DNA of 64,000 bases from Pelomonas saccharophila_A (GCF_031458095.1 NZ_JAVDXU010000005.1:248001-312000); one strand, 5' to 3'. Positions 24,242-33,438 are shown, numbered from the stretch's first letter. Notes: generated from the letters alone by a model not told the origin. A program made the numbers and translations.

Positions 24242-24964
24242 TCAAGTCACCGTGGGCACGAAGAGATAGCCGGCGCCCCGGACGGCCTTGATGAGCTGGG
24301 GCTCATCGGCGCTGTCGCCCAGCTTCTTGCGCAAGCGCCCGATCAGCACGTCGATGGTGCGGTCGAACGGCGCCGCCTCGCGACCGCGCGTCTGCTCGAG
24401 CAGGAAGTCACGCGACAGCACGCGGCCGGCGTGGCGGGCCAGCACCTGCAGCAAGTCAAACTCGCCGGTGGTCAGTACGACCTCCGCGTTGCCGGTGTCG
24501 ACCAGTCGACGAGCTGCCGTATCCAGCGTCCAGCCGGCAAAGCGCAGCTGGGTGCGGTCGGCCGTCGGCGCTGCGGGTGCCGCGGCCTCGCTGGGCGCCA
24601 TGCGCCTCAGCACGGCCTTGATGCGCGCCAGCAGCTCGCGCAGGTCGAAGGGCTTGGTCACATAGTCGTCGGCACCCACCTCCAGGCCGACGACCTTGTC
24701 GATGGCGTCGCCGCGGCCGGTCAGGATGACCAGGCCGCAGCGCCAGTGCTCGCGCAGCTGGCGGGCGATGACGAAGCCGTCCTCGCCAGGCAGGCCCAGG
24801 TCCAGCAGCACCAGCTGGGGCGTGTCGACAGGCATCAGCTCCAGCAGAGCGCGGCCGTTGTGCAGCTGGCTGACGCGAAAGCCCTGGGCCTTCAGGTAGT
24901 TGGCCAGCAGCAGGGTGATGTCGATCTCGTCGTCGACGACAGCGATGTGGAGGGGGCTGCTCAT
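24242..24964 (-). CDS. OmpR-family response regulator (orphan)
   Basis: A 240-residue two-component response regulator. The receiver domain has acidic residues DDE at 11-13, phospho-acceptor Asp55 (LLDLGLPGEDG), Thr83 and Lys104 (TKPFDLRE). The C-terminal winged helix of the OmpR class has the LTTGEFDLLQVLARHAGRVL block and ends RGAGYLFVPTVT. Overall it resembles TorR-type regulators. No histidine kinase gene is adjacent on either side, so its kinase is elsewhere. The start at 24964 (MSSPLHIAVVDDE) is the first position matching the family. It faces the ggt gene across 109 bp. Confidence 0.93.
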   Translation of the reverse strand: MSSPLHIAVVDDEIDITLLLANYLKAQGFRVSQLHNGRALLELMPVDTPQLVLLDLGLPGEDGFVIARQLREHWRCGLVILTGRGDAIDKVVGLEVGADDYVTKPFDLRELLARIKAVLRRMAPSEAAAPAAPTADRTQLRFAGWTLDTAARRLVDTGNAEVVLTTGEFDLLQVLARHAGRVLSRDFLLEQTRGREAAPFDRTIDVLIGRLRKKLGDSADEPQLIKAVRGAGYLFVPTVT

Positions 24965-25073
24965 GGAAGAGGCCACTTTAACTGCGCCTCCCATGACGTC
25001 GCGATCCAGGGGAGTGGCAAGCGCAGAGCAGCGCAGTAAGGTCGGCCCCCAATAGCCTGGAAGGAGTTCTCGC

Positions 25074-26795
25074 ATGAAATTCTTGGAATCGCGTTCCCTG
25101 GTGATGACGGCCGCGCTGCTGGCGGCGGGCCTGGCGCAGGCGGCCTCGCAGGCCCCGGTGGCCGCCGAGAACGGCATGGTGGTCACGGCCCAGCACCTGG
25201 CCACGCGTGTCGGCGTGGACGTGCTGAAGGACGGCGGCAATGCGGTGGACGCGGCCGTGGCCGTGGGCTATGCGCTGGCAGTCGTCTACCCCGCCGCGGG
25301 CAACCTCGGCGGCGGCGGCTTCATGACCGTCCAGCTGGCCGACGGGCGCAAGACCTTCCTCGACTTCCGCGAGAAGGCGCCGCTGGCCGCCACGGCGAAC
25401 ATGTACCTCGACAAGGACGGCAATGTCGTCAAGGGCCTGAGTACCAAGGGCCATCTCGCCGTGGCCGTGCCGGGCAGCGTGTCGGGCCTGGAATACGCGC
25501 TGGCCAAGTACGGCACGATGAAGCGCGCCGCGGTCATCACGCCGGCCATCCATTACGCGGAGAAGGGCTTCGTGCTGGACCAGGGCGACATCGACATGCT
25601 GCACACCGCCACCGACGACTTCCGCAAGGATGCGGCCACGGCGGCCATCTTCCTCAACCAGGGCCAGCCCTGGCAGGTCGGCCAGAAGCTGGTGCAGAAG
25701 GACCTGGCCAACACGCTGAAGGCCATCCGCGACAAGGGCGAGGCCGGTTTCTACAAGGGCCCGGTGGCGGCGGCGCTGGTTGCGTCGAGCCAGGCGGGCA
25801 AGGGCATCCTGAGCCAGGCCGATCTGGATCAGTACAAGACGCGCGAACTGCCGCCGGTGGAATGCGACTACCGCGGCTACCACGTCGTTTCGGCACCGCC
25901 GCCGAGTTCGGGCGGCGTCATCATCTGCGAGATCCTCAACATCCTGGAGGGCTATCCGCTGAAGGAGCTGGGCTTCCGCTCGGCGCAGGCGGTGCACTAC
26001 CAGATCGAGGCCATGCGCCATGCCTATGTGGACCGCAACAGCTATCTGGGCGACCCCGACTTCGTCAAGAACCCGCTGGAGCGCCTGCTCAGCAAGGACT
26101 ACGCGGCCCAACTGCGCGCCGTCATCGACCCGAACAAGGCCGGAGTCTCCAAGGACATCAAGCCCGGCGTGTCGCCGCACGAGGGCAGCAACACCACGCA
26201 CTACTCCATCGTCGACAAGTGGGGCAATGCCGTGTCGGTGACCTACACGCTGAACGACTGGTTCGGCGCCCGCGTGACGGCCGCCAAGACCGGCGTGCTG
26301 CTGAACGACGAGATGGATGACTTCACCGCCAAGGTCGGCGTGCCCAATCTCTACGGCCTGGTGCAGGGCGAGGCCAACAAGATCGAACCGGGCAAGCGCC
26401 CGCTGTCGTCCATGAGCCCCACCGTCGTCACCAAGGACGGCAAGACCATCATGGTGGTCGGCACGCCGGGCGGCAGCCGCATCATCACGGCGGTGCTGCA
26501 CACCATGATCAACGTCATCGACTACGGCATGGACGTGCAGGAGGCGACGGACGCGCCGCGCTTCCACCAGCAGTGGCTGCCCGAGGCGACCAATCTGGAG
26601 GTGAATGCGCTGTCGCCCGACACGCGCAAGATCCTGGAGGGCTGGGGCCAGAAGTTCGCCGACCCGCAGCCGGCCAACCACCTCGCCAGCATCCTGGTCG
26701 GTGCACCCAGGCTGGGCGGCAAGCCGGTGGGCAAGAACCGCTACTACGGCGCCAACGACCCGCGGCGCAACAGCGGCCTTGCGCTGGGCTACTGA
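25074..26795 (+). CDS. ggt: Gamma-glutamyltransferase precursor
   Basis: A 573-residue periplasmic enzyme that hydrolyses or transfers the gamma-glutamyl group of glutathione and related compounds. The signal peptide ends about LAQAASQA. The proenzyme is cut before the catalytic Thr374 in SNTTHYSIVDKWGN to give large and small subunits, as known for this family. Other conserved segments are LGGGGFMTVQ, PSSGGVIICEILNILEGYPL near residue 278 and RPLSSMSPTVV near residue 442. The start is supported by AAGGAG seven bases upstream. It is transcribed away from the orphan response regulator. Confidence 0.95.
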   Translation: MKFLESRSLVMTAALLAAGLAQAASQAPVAAENGMVVTAQHLATRVGVDVLKDGGNAVDAAVAVGYALAVVYPAAGNLGGGGFMTVQLADGRKTFLDFREKAPLAATANMYLDKDGNVVKGLSTKGHLAVAVPGSVSGLEYALAKYGTMKRAAVITPAIHYAEKGFVLDQGDIDMLHTATDDFRKDAATAAIFLNQGQPWQVGQKLVQKDLANTLKAIRDKGEAGFYKGPVAAALVASSQAGKGILSQADLDQYKTRELPPVECDYRGYHVVSAPPPSSGGVIICEILNILEGYPLKELGFRSAQAVHYQIEAMRHAYVDRNSYLGDPDFVKNPLERLLSKDYAAQLRAVIDPNKAGVSKDIKPGVSPHEGSNTTHYSIVDKWGNAVSVTYTLNDWFGARVTAAKTGVLLNDEMDDFTAKVGVPNLYGLVQGEANKIEPGKRPLSSMSPTVVTKDGKTIMVVGTPGGSRIITAVLHTMINVIDYGMDVQEATDAPRFHQQWLPEATNLEVNALSPDTRKILEGWGQKFADPQPANHLASILVGAPRLGGKPVGKNRYYGANDPRRNSGLALGY

Positions 26796-26854
26796 GCTTC
26801 GTCATCGATTTGACACAGCTTCGCGGGAGCATGCAGCCCTTTTGACAGGGCCGC

Positions 26855-27319
26855 ATGCGACCGTACTTATTGCTGCTCGCCGGTGCGCTGAGCCTTGCCG
26901 CCCTGGCTGCCACAGCCGCGCCGGTCGAGTTGGCTTTCTCCGACTTCTTCGCTCAACCCATTGGCCCGCGCGGGCTGGAGCCCACCGCCAAGCTGAAGGC
27001 CGCCGCCGGCCAGGAGGTGAGGCTGGTGGGTTTCATGGTGCAGCGCGAGCAACCCCAGGCCGGCCAGTTCCTGCTGACGCCGCGCCCCGTCGCCATGGCC
27101 GAGCATGCCGACGGCGAGGCCGATGACCTGCCAGCCTCCACCGTCACCGTGCTGCTGTCCGAATCGCAGCGCGCGCGCTTCGTCGCCCACCAGGCCGGCC
27201 CCATCGCTTTGACTGGTCGCCTCGAATACGGCCCGGCCGAAGACGCCAGCGGCCGCGTCAGCTGGATCCGCCTGCGCCTCGCGCCCGAGGCCCTGGCCGC
27301 CGCCCCTGCATCGCATTGA
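26855..27319 (+). CDS. Exported protein of unknown function
   Basis: A 154-residue protein with signal peptide MRPYLLLLAGALSLAALAAT. The mature part includes GQEVRLVGFMVQREQPQAG and a second beta-rich half (GPIALTGRLEYGPAEDASGR), reminiscent of small periplasmic OB-like or DUF3299-type proteins, but no firm family assignment is made. It begins 59 bp after ggt and ends 7 bp before the alkaline phosphatase gene, so it is probably in an operon with the latter. Confidence 0.7.
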   Translation: MRPYLLLLAGALSLAALAATAAPVELAFSDFFAQPIGPRGLEPTAKLKAAAGQEVRLVGFMVQREQPQAGQFLLTPRPVAMAEHADGEADDLPASTVTVLLSESQRARFVAHQAGPIALTGRLEYGPAEDASGRVSWIRLRLAPEALAAAPASH

Positions 27320-27326
27320 GACCTCG

Positions 27327-29348
27327 ATGAAACACACCCTGCTTCTCGCCGCACTTGCCGCCGGCTCCGCCATGGCAGCGCCCACCGTCACCCGTCTGAC
27401 GCCGCCCAGCGAGCTCTTCTCCAGCGGCCGGGCCGACCCCGTCATCGCCCGCTTCCTGCCCGGCCAGCGCTTCGACCTGCAGGCCACCATCAAGCCCGAT
27501 GCGGGTCAGAAGATCAGCGCCGCCCGTTTCCTCATCGACGGCAAGCCGGTGGCCGCCGGCGTCGCGCTGCGCGATTGCACCAGCGGCTGCGTGAAGGGCC
27601 TGGCTGCCGAGACTGTCATCGCCACCGTGCGCGCGGTCAGCAGCGACCTCGCCGGCAAGCATGAGTTCAGCGTCGAGGCCACCCAGGCCGACGGCCAGAA
27701 GGTCGTCGCCAAGGGCAACTTCGAGGTTGTGCCCTTCACGGCCGCCTTCGGCCCCAAGGTCAGAAACATCATCATCCTGCTGGGCGACGGCATGGGCGCC
27801 TCGCAGCGCACCGCCGCGCGCATCGTGCATGGCTATGCCCAGGGCAAGGCCCTGCAGCCCCTGGCCATGGACACGTTCACGGCGACCGCCATGGTCAAGA
27901 CCTCGTCGCTGAACTCCATCGTGACGGACTCGGCGCCGGGCATGACGAGCTATGTCAGCGGCAACAAGAACAACAACAACGAGGAGGGCGTCTTTCCCGA
28001 CGATACGGTGGACGCCTTCGACAACCCGCGCGTCGAATACCTCAGCGAGTATCTGCACCGCACCCAGGGCAAGCAGCTCGGTGTCGTCACGACGGCCGAC
28101 GTCTTTGACGCCACGCCGGCCGGCAATGCCGTGCACACCAGCAACCGCGGCGCGGGCACGGGCATCGTCGACCAGTTCTTCGACGACCGCGCTCACACCG
28201 GCCTGACCGTGCTGATGGGCGGCGGCCGCAAGTGGTTCCTGCCCGCCGGCACGCCGGGCTCGGCGCGCACCGACAGCAGCGACTACGCCTTCTCGGTGGC
28301 CGACGCCCACACGGCCGAGATCGTCAAGCGCTGGAGCGTGGCCGCAGGCAGCCTGGACAAGGGCCGCGATCTGATCAAGGACTTCCAGGGCGCCGGCTTC
28401 CAATACGCCGCCACCAGGACCGACCTCGACAAGGCCGACGCCGCCAAGCCCTTGCTCGGCCTGTTCGCCTTCTCCAACATGAATGTGGCCCTGGACAAGA
28501 TCAACGGCCGGCGCGGTGCCGACAAGAACGGCCTGCAGGGCGGCAGCGTCGTCGACGACTTCGGCCTGCCCGACCAGCCCATGCTGGACGAGATGGCCGC
28601 CAAGGCCATCAAGGTGCTGAAGCGCTCGCCCAGGGGCTTTGTGCTGATGATCGAAGGCGCCTCCATCGACAAGCAGGCCCACAACATGGACACCGAGCGC
28701 TGGATGCTGGACACGCTGGAGTTCGACCGCGCCGTGCGCGTGGCCCAGGACTTCGCGGCCGAGCAGGGCGACACCCTGGTCATCGTGACGGCCGACCATG
28801 AATGCTCCGGCGCCGCGTTGATCGGCGGCTCCATGGTGACCGACAAGGCCTTGATCGATCTGGCCGCCAAGAAGGGCGTGCCCAATCTGCGCAACCAGGT
28901 CGTCGGCATCTACGAGAAGGCCGGCTTCCCGCGCTACAAGATTGCGGCCGACGGCTACCCCGAGACGACCGACATCGACTTCCGCCTGCTGGTGGGCTAT
29001 GGCGCCAATGCCGACCGCTACGAGGACTGGCGCACCAAGAAGACGCCGCAGCGCGACAGCCAGCAGCCCTTTGCCAGCGAGGCGCCGCTGAAGTGGTACC
29101 CGGCCAATGCCCAGGAGCGCGACGACGCGCTGGGCGACTACCTCGTCACCGGCCAGGTGCCGGGCGAGTCGGCCGTGCACACCGCCACCGACGTGCCGCT
29201 GTCGGCCTATGGCCCCGGGGCCCTCGCCTTCACCGGCGTCATCGACAACACCGACGTCTTCTTCAAGCTGGCGCAGGCCGCCGTGAAGGGTATCGTCGCG
29301 CCCGCCGATACTTCGGGCTCCAAGAAGCCGTCCAAGCCCAAGCGTTGA
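27327..29348 (+). CDS. Alkaline phosphatase (PhoA family) with extra N-terminal domain
   Basis: A 673-residue exported phosphomonoesterase. After the signal peptide (MKHTLLLAALAAGSAMA) an extra domain of about 120 residues (beta-rich, Ig-like by pattern) precedes the catalytic core. Metal/active-site motifs are IIILLGDGMGASQ, the nucleophile Ser202 in VTDSAPGMTSY, MIEGASIDKQAHNMD and VTADHECSG. At 673 residues it is longer than E. coli PhoA (about 470). The C-terminus is basic (SKKPSKPKR). Its stop overlaps the TTG start of the next gene as TTGA. Confidence 0.93.
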   Translation: MKHTLLLAALAAGSAMAAPTVTRLTPPSELFSSGRADPVIARFLPGQRFDLQATIKPDAGQKISAARFLIDGKPVAAGVALRDCTSGCVKGLAAETVIATVRAVSSDLAGKHEFSVEATQADGQKVVAKGNFEVVPFTAAFGPKVRNIIILLGDGMGASQRTAARIVHGYAQGKALQPLAMDTFTATAMVKTSSLNSIVTDSAPGMTSYVSGNKNNNNEEGVFPDDTVDAFDNPRVEYLSEYLHRTQGKQLGVVTTADVFDATPAGNAVHTSNRGAGTGIVDQFFDDRAHTGLTVLMGGGRKWFLPAGTPGSARTDSSDYAFSVADAHTAEIVKRWSVAAGSLDKGRDLIKDFQGAGFQYAATRTDLDKADAAKPLLGLFAFSNMNVALDKINGRRGADKNGLQGGSVVDDFGLPDQPMLDEMAAKAIKVLKRSPRGFVLMIEGASIDKQAHNMDTERWMLDTLEFDRAVRVAQDFAAEQGDTLVIVTADHECSGAALIGGSMVTDKALIDLAAKKGVPNLRNQVVGIYEKAGFPRYKIAADGYPETTDIDFRLLVGYGANADRYEDWRTKKTPQRDSQQPFASEAPLKWYPANAQERDDALGDYLVTGQVPGESAVHTATDVPLSAYGPGALAFTGVIDNTDVFFKLAQAAVKGIVAPADTSGSKKPSKPKR

Positions 29349-29944
29349 AGCCCACCGAGACCGCCCCCCCCGCGCCCATCCATCAGCGTTGGCGCTGGCT
29401 GGCGGTCCTGGTTTTCGTCGCCGGGCTGTGGGGCCTGGTCGAGATCACCGGCCTGCGCCAGCAGATCAGCCTGCAGGCCGTGCGCGAGGGCTTTGCCCAG
29501 CACCGGCTGTGGGGCCTTGCGGCCTTCACGGCGCTGTTCGTGCTAGCCAACCTGGCACACATCCCCGGCGCCTTCTTTCTCGCCGCGGCGGTGCTGGCCC
29601 TGGGGCCGGTGTGGGGAGCGCTGACGACCTATGTCGCCGCCTGCATCGCCTGCACGGTGACCTTCGTCGTCGTGCGCGCCCTGGGCGCCGACGCGCTGCG
29701 CGAGCTGGACAACCGGCTGGCACGCCGGCTGTTTGCCAAGCTGGATGCCCACCCGGTGCGCAGCGTTGTCATGCTGCGCACGGTCTTCCATTCGGTGTCG
29801 GCGCTGAACTACACGCTGGCCCTGTCCGGCGTCAGCCTGCGGGACTATGTGATCGGCACGCTGCTGGGCCTGCCCCTGCCCATCCTCGTCGTCACGGCAC
29901 TGTTCGACACCTTGGCCGTCTGGATGGGCTGGGCCACCCATTGA
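29345..29944 (+). CDS. TVP38/TMEM64 (DedA-like) membrane protein
   Basis: A 199-residue inner-membrane protein with four to six hydrophobic segments: WLAVLVFVAGLWGLVEI near residue 19, then LAHIPGAFFLAAAVLALGPV (the SNARE-associated/VTT signature), then VMLRTVFHSVSALNYTLALS. No ATG precedes the conserved region; the only reasonable start is TTG at 29345, whose last bases overlap the alkaline phosphatase stop (TTGA). Members of this family act in membrane-lipid or undecaprenyl-phosphate handling; the substrate here is unknown. Confidence 0.8.
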   Translation: MKPTETAPPAPIHQRWRWLAVLVFVAGLWGLVEITGLRQQISLQAVREGFAQHRLWGLAAFTALFVLANLAHIPGAFFLAAAVLALGPVWGALTTYVAACIACTVTFVVVRALGADALRELDNRLARRLFAKLDAHPVRSVVMLRTVFHSVSALNYTLALSGVSLRDYVIGTLLGLPLPILVVTALFDTLAVWMGWATH

Positions 29945-29987
29945 CCCTTGGCGGGCGCGACTTCGCGCCGCTGGCGATGATGGGGCG

Positions 29988-31127
29988 ATGACCCCCTCCG
30001 CGACCCGCCAGCTCTGGCTGCTGGCCCTGGCCAACTTCGCCATCGGCATGGGCGCCTTCGTCGTCGTCGGCGTGCTGTCTCCGGTCGCCCTGGCCTTCGG
30101 TGTCGACCGGGCCCATGCCGGCGCGCTGATGAGCGTCTATGCCGGCACCTATGCCATCGCGTCGCCGCTGCTCATCGCGGCCACGGGCCGGTTGGACCGC
30201 AGGCGGCTGATGTCCATCGGCCTGGCGCTGTTCGCAGCGGGCTCCGTCATGGCCGCGCTGGCGCCCAGCTTTGCGTTGCTGCTGGCGGCACGTGCCTTGA
30301 TGGCCTTGGGCGGCGGCCTCGTCACGCCGGTGGCGGCCTCGGTCGGCGTGGCCCTGGCCGGCCCGGGCCAGCAGGGCCGGGCCCTGGCCATCGTCTTCGG
30401 CGGGCTGACCTTCGCCCAGGTGCTGGGCATCCCGGCCGGCGCCTGGCTGGGCTATGCCCTGGGCTGGCAGGCGGCCTTTGTCGTCGTGGCCATGCTGACT
30501 TTGGTCGGTCTGGCTGCCATCGTCACGGCGCTGCCGGCCGGCATCGCGGTGCCGGTGGCCAGCTTGTCCAAGCTGGGCAAGGTGCTGCGCGATGCCCGGC
30601 TGATGGTGGCCGTCGCCTTCACCGCGCTTTTCACCGGCGGGCTCTACGTCTGCTACACCTTCGTCGCGCCGCTGTTGGAGAGCCTCTACGGCCTGAGCCG
30701 CGATGGCGTGACCGGCATGCTGCTGCTGTTCGGCCTGGGCGCCGTCGTTGGCAATGCCATGGGCGGGCGGCTGACTGACCGCATCGGTTCGCGCCGCACC
30801 CTGGTGCTGCTCTGCCTGGCCCAGAGCCTGTTGATGCCCGCGCTGACCCTGCCGACCTGGCCGCTGGCGGCGGTGGGCGCACTGATGTTCATCTGGAGCG
30901 TGTTCGGCTGGAGCTTCATGGTGCCCCAGCAGGCGCGCCTCGCGGCCCTGGACCCGGCCCAGCTGCCGGTGCTGTTCGCGCTGAATGCGTCGGCCATCTA
31001 CGTCGGCGCCACGCTGGGTTCGGCCGTCGGCGGCGCGGTGCTGAAGGGGCTGGGTCTGCACGCCCTGGGCCTGTTTGGCGCCGCCCTGGCCCTGCTTGGT
31101 CTGGCGTCCTTGGCATTCCGTCGCTGA
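29988..31127 (+). CDS. Major facilitator superfamily transporter
   Basis: A 379-residue inner-membrane transporter with about twelve hydrophobic segments, of the drug/sugar efflux (AraJ/NepI-like) kind. It starts TRQLWLLALANFAIGMGAFV and has the cytoplasmic loop ATGRLDRRRLMSIGLALFAA near residue 65 and the second-half GGRLTDRIGSRRTLVLLCLA. Cargo unknown. The start is ATG 29988, 44 bp after the TVP38 gene. A GGCGCGA-CT-TCGCGCC hairpin lies in that gap and may reduce read-through. Confidence 0.9.
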   Translation: MTPSATRQLWLLALANFAIGMGAFVVVGVLSPVALAFGVDRAHAGALMSVYAGTYAIASPLLIAATGRLDRRRLMSIGLALFAAGSVMAALAPSFALLLAARALMALGGGLVTPVAASVGVALAGPGQQGRALAIVFGGLTFAQVLGIPAGAWLGYALGWQAAFVVVAMLTLVGLAAIVTALPAGIAVPVASLSKLGKVLRDARLMVAVAFTALFTGGLYVCYTFVAPLLESLYGLSRDGVTGMLLLFGLGAVVGNAMGGRLTDRIGSRRTLVLLCLAQSLLMPALTLPTWPLAAVGALMFIWSVFGWSFMVPQQARLAALDPAQLPVLFALNASAIYVGATLGSAVGGAVLKGLGLHALGLFGAALALLGLASLAFRR

Positions 31128-31185
31128 GCTTGGACAGGGGCCGACGCGCACCGGATACTGCCTGTTCCACAAGGAGACCCCCCTC

Positions 31186-31956
31186 ATGAAGACTTGGCTG
31201 ATTGCCACTCTCGCTCTGGCCGCTGCGGCTGCACAAGCCCAAGGCACCGACCCGCTGAAGGCCGCCGTCGCTGGCGACAACCGCCTGGTGGGCAATGTTG
31301 CCCGCGATGCCTATCGCCACCCCTACGAGACGCTGAACTTCTTTGGCATCAAGCCCACCGACACCGTCGTCGAGCTGGCCCCGGGCGGCGGCTGGTTCAC
31401 CGAGATCCTGGCGCCCTATCTGCGCGAAGGCGGCCAGCTCTATGCGGCCGACGGCGGCAGCGCCCGCTTCAAGGCCAAGATGGATTCCATGGGCGTCTAT
31501 GGCAAGGTCAAGATCACCAGCTTCGACCCCGCCAAGGGCCTGCTGGACATTGCCCCGCCCGGCAGCGCCGATGTGGTGCTGACCTTCCGCAATGTGCACA
31601 ACTGGATGGGCATGGGAGAGGGCAAGGCGCAGGCCGTCTTCGACGCCGCCTTCAAGGCCCTGAAGCCGGGCGGCACCCTGGGCGTCGAGGAGCATCGCCT
31701 GCCCGCCTCGCGCATCCAGGATCCCAAGGCGCCGACGGGCTATGTGCAGGAGGCTGCTGTCATCCAGTTCGCCGAGAAGGCCGGCTTCAAGCTGGCCGGA
31801 AAGAGTGAGGTCAATGCCAACCCCAAGGACACGGCCGACCATCCCGATGGCGTCTGGACTCTGCCGCCGACCTATGCGCTGAAGGACAAGGACCGCGCGA
31901 AATACCAGGCCATCGGCGAGAGCGATCGCATGACGCTGAAGTTCGTCAAGCCTTGA
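31186..31956 (+). CDS. Exported protein with SAM-methyltransferase fold
   Basis: A 256-residue protein with a clear signal peptide (MKTWLIATLALAAAAAQAQG). The mature part is a class I methyltransferase fold: motif I TVVELAPGGGWFTEILAPYL near residue 62, ADGGSARFKAKMDSM, the post-motif VVLTFRNVHNWMGMGEGKA and LKPGGTLGVEEHR. SAM is a cytoplasmic cofactor, so an exported enzyme of this type is puzzling; such signal-peptide-bearing homologues are known but uncharacterised. AAGGAG nine bases upstream supports the start. The next gene starts in its stop codon (TTGA). Confidence 0.82.
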   Translation: MKTWLIATLALAAAAAQAQGTDPLKAAVAGDNRLVGNVARDAYRHPYETLNFFGIKPTDTVVELAPGGGWFTEILAPYLREGGQLYAADGGSARFKAKMDSMGVYGKVKITSFDPAKGLLDIAPPGSADVVLTFRNVHNWMGMGEGKAQAVFDAAFKALKPGGTLGVEEHRLPASRIQDPKAPTGYVQEAAVIQFAEKAGFKLAGKSEVNANPKDTADHPDGVWTLPPTYALKDKDRAKYQAIGESDRMTLKFVKP

Positions 31957-32756
31957 TCCACGCGGTCATCGGCTATGGCCGGCTGGCGCGGGCGCTGGTG
32001 CCGGCCTTGCAGGCGGCTGGCCAGCAGGTCGTTGTTGGCCGCCGCTTTCCGGTCGGCGGCGAGCTGGGGCAGGTGCAGGCGGCGCGGGCCGCAGACTGGG
32101 TCTGGCTGACCGTTCCCGATGACCAGATCGCCGCCACGGCGGCCAGCCTGCCCTGGCGCCCGGGCCAGTTGGCCCTGCATTGCAGCGGGGCGACGCCGCT
32201 CACCGCCTTGAGCCCGGCCCTGGCCGTGGCGGGCTTCCACCCCTTGAAGCTGCTGGCCGGCGACGCCGGCTTCGGCGGCGTGCATGTGGGCATAGAGGCC
32301 GATGCCGTCTACGGCCCGGCGCTGGAAGCACTCGCTCACGCGCTGGGGCTCGTGCCGCTGAGGTTGCCCACGCCGATGAGTGGCCAGGCCCGTGCGGCCT
32401 ATCACGCGGCGGCCAATCTGGCCGCCAGCGGCGTGTTGGCCGTGCTGGCCGAGGCGCAGTCGCTGTGGAACGCGGCAGGCCTGGCTCAGTCGGAGGCCCT
32501 GGCCGCGCTGGCGCCGTTGACCCGCGGGGCCCTGGACACGGCCCTGGCCCGGGGCCTGGCGGCTGCCGTTTCGGGCCCCATCGCCCGCGGTGACGCCGGC
32601 GTGCTGGCCCGCCATCTGCAAGCCCTGGAGGCCGCCGGCCTGGAGGCCGATCTCTTGCGTGCTCTGGGCCAGCGCCAGCTCGCCCTGGCGCAAGCCGCCG
32701 GGCGCCTGGATGTGGCACAGATCACGGCCTTGCGTGCCCTGCTGGCGGCGCACTGA
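31953..32756 (+). CDS. Rossmann-fold/DUF2520 protein
   Basis: A 267-residue cytoplasmic protein. The N-terminal nucleotide-binding fold begins HAVIGYGRLARALVPALQAA; ADWVWLTVPDDQIAATAASL and LHCSGATPL follow. The C-terminal helical DUF2520 domain contains PMSGQARAAYHAAANLAASG. It resembles proline-reductase and 6-phosphogluconate-dehydrogenase-like proteins, so an NAD(P)-linked reduction is likely, with unknown substrate. The start codon is TTG at 31953, overlapping the previous stop as TTGA. Confidence 0.82.
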   Translation: MIHAVIGYGRLARALVPALQAAGQQVVVGRRFPVGGELGQVQAARAADWVWLTVPDDQIAATAASLPWRPGQLALHCSGATPLTALSPALAVAGFHPLKLLAGDAGFGGVHVGIEADAVYGPALEALAHALGLVPLRLPTPMSGQARAAYHAAANLAASGVLAVLAEAQSLWNAAGLAQSEALAALAPLTRGALDTALARGLAAAVSGPIARGDAGVLARHLQALEAAGLEADLLRALGQRQLALAQAAGRLDVAQITALRALLAAH

Positions 32757-32883
32757 ATACGTTTGCAGCATGGCGTGACAAAGGCCGCGTTCGGCGGCGA
32801 GTCGGCGGTTGCGCGCCGAGGGGGTGCTTCTAAACTTGTTACAGCCCCCGACGTTGTTGCCGGGCGCATCCAGGGAGTTCCAG

Positions 32884-33438
32884 ATGTCCGACGCGTCCAT
32901 CCAGGCCATGATCCGGGCCGACGCCGCCCAGGTCCTGCACACGGTCGTCGAGGAACTGCCTGACGCTCGAGAGCGCCTGGCCTATGTGCGCAGCATGACC
33001 GAACAGGCCGCCACCAAGGTGCTCAACCTCGTGGAGGCGGCCCAGGATGACGCCGAGGCCGTGCGCAAGAAGGGCCGCGAGCTGTCCGACGCGCTGAACC
33101 GCCTGGCCCTGTCCAGCAACATCAGCCAGGACCGCGCCCGCGCTCTGATGAAGCTCTGCGCCGCCTACGCGGCCGACGCCGCCAGCTTTGCGGCACGCGA
33201 GAAGTCGCTGCACACCGAGATCATGATGTCGCAGGACTTCCAGGATCTCTCCGGCCAGGTCATCAACAAGGTCAGCAAGATGCTGGAGCGCGCCGAACCG
33301 CCGCTCAAGGACCTGATCTCCTCGCTGCCGGCACCGGCCGCGGCCGCCGCACCCGAGGAGCTCGGCGGCGTGCAGACGCCCGACAAGGCCCTCAAGCAGG
33401 ATGATGTGGATGACCTCTTGGCGTCCCTCGGCTTCTAA
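32884..33438 (+). CDS. cheZ: Chemotaxis protein phosphatase CheZ
   Basis: A 184-residue cytoplasmic protein that dephosphorylates CheY-P. The active-site motif SQDFQDLSGQVINKV is present; Asp121 and Gln125 correspond to E. coli Asp143 and Gln147. The C-terminal CheY-binding peptide is DDVDDLLASLGF, joined by a Pro/Ala-rich flexible linker. The long central helices are as expected for the four-helix dimer. It is shorter than the E. coli protein (214). The gene is isolated: no cheY or flagellar gene flanks it. It overlaps the 3' end of mtfA by 4 bp. Confidence 0.93.
   Translation: MSDASIQAMIRADAAQVLHTVVEELPDARERLAYVRSMTEQAATKVLNLVEAAQDDAEAVRKKGRELSDALNRLALSSNISQDRARALMKLCAAYAADAASFAAREKSLHTEIMMSQDFQDLSGQVINKVSKMLERAEPPLKDLISSLPAPAAAAAPEELGGVQTPDKALKQDDVDDLLASLGF

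Noticed and set aside
27258..29180. A 640-codon minus-strand frame opposite the alkaline phosphatase gene
   Set aside because: Low-complexity His/Gly/Val/Gln composition, while the other strand has all alkaline-phosphatase motifs and a signal peptide.
32844..32868. Possible sigma-28 promoter before cheZ (TAAA followed by CCCGACGT)
   Set aside because: The spacing between the boxes is about 12 bases instead of 15 and the -10 box matches poorly, so it is not reported as a promoter.
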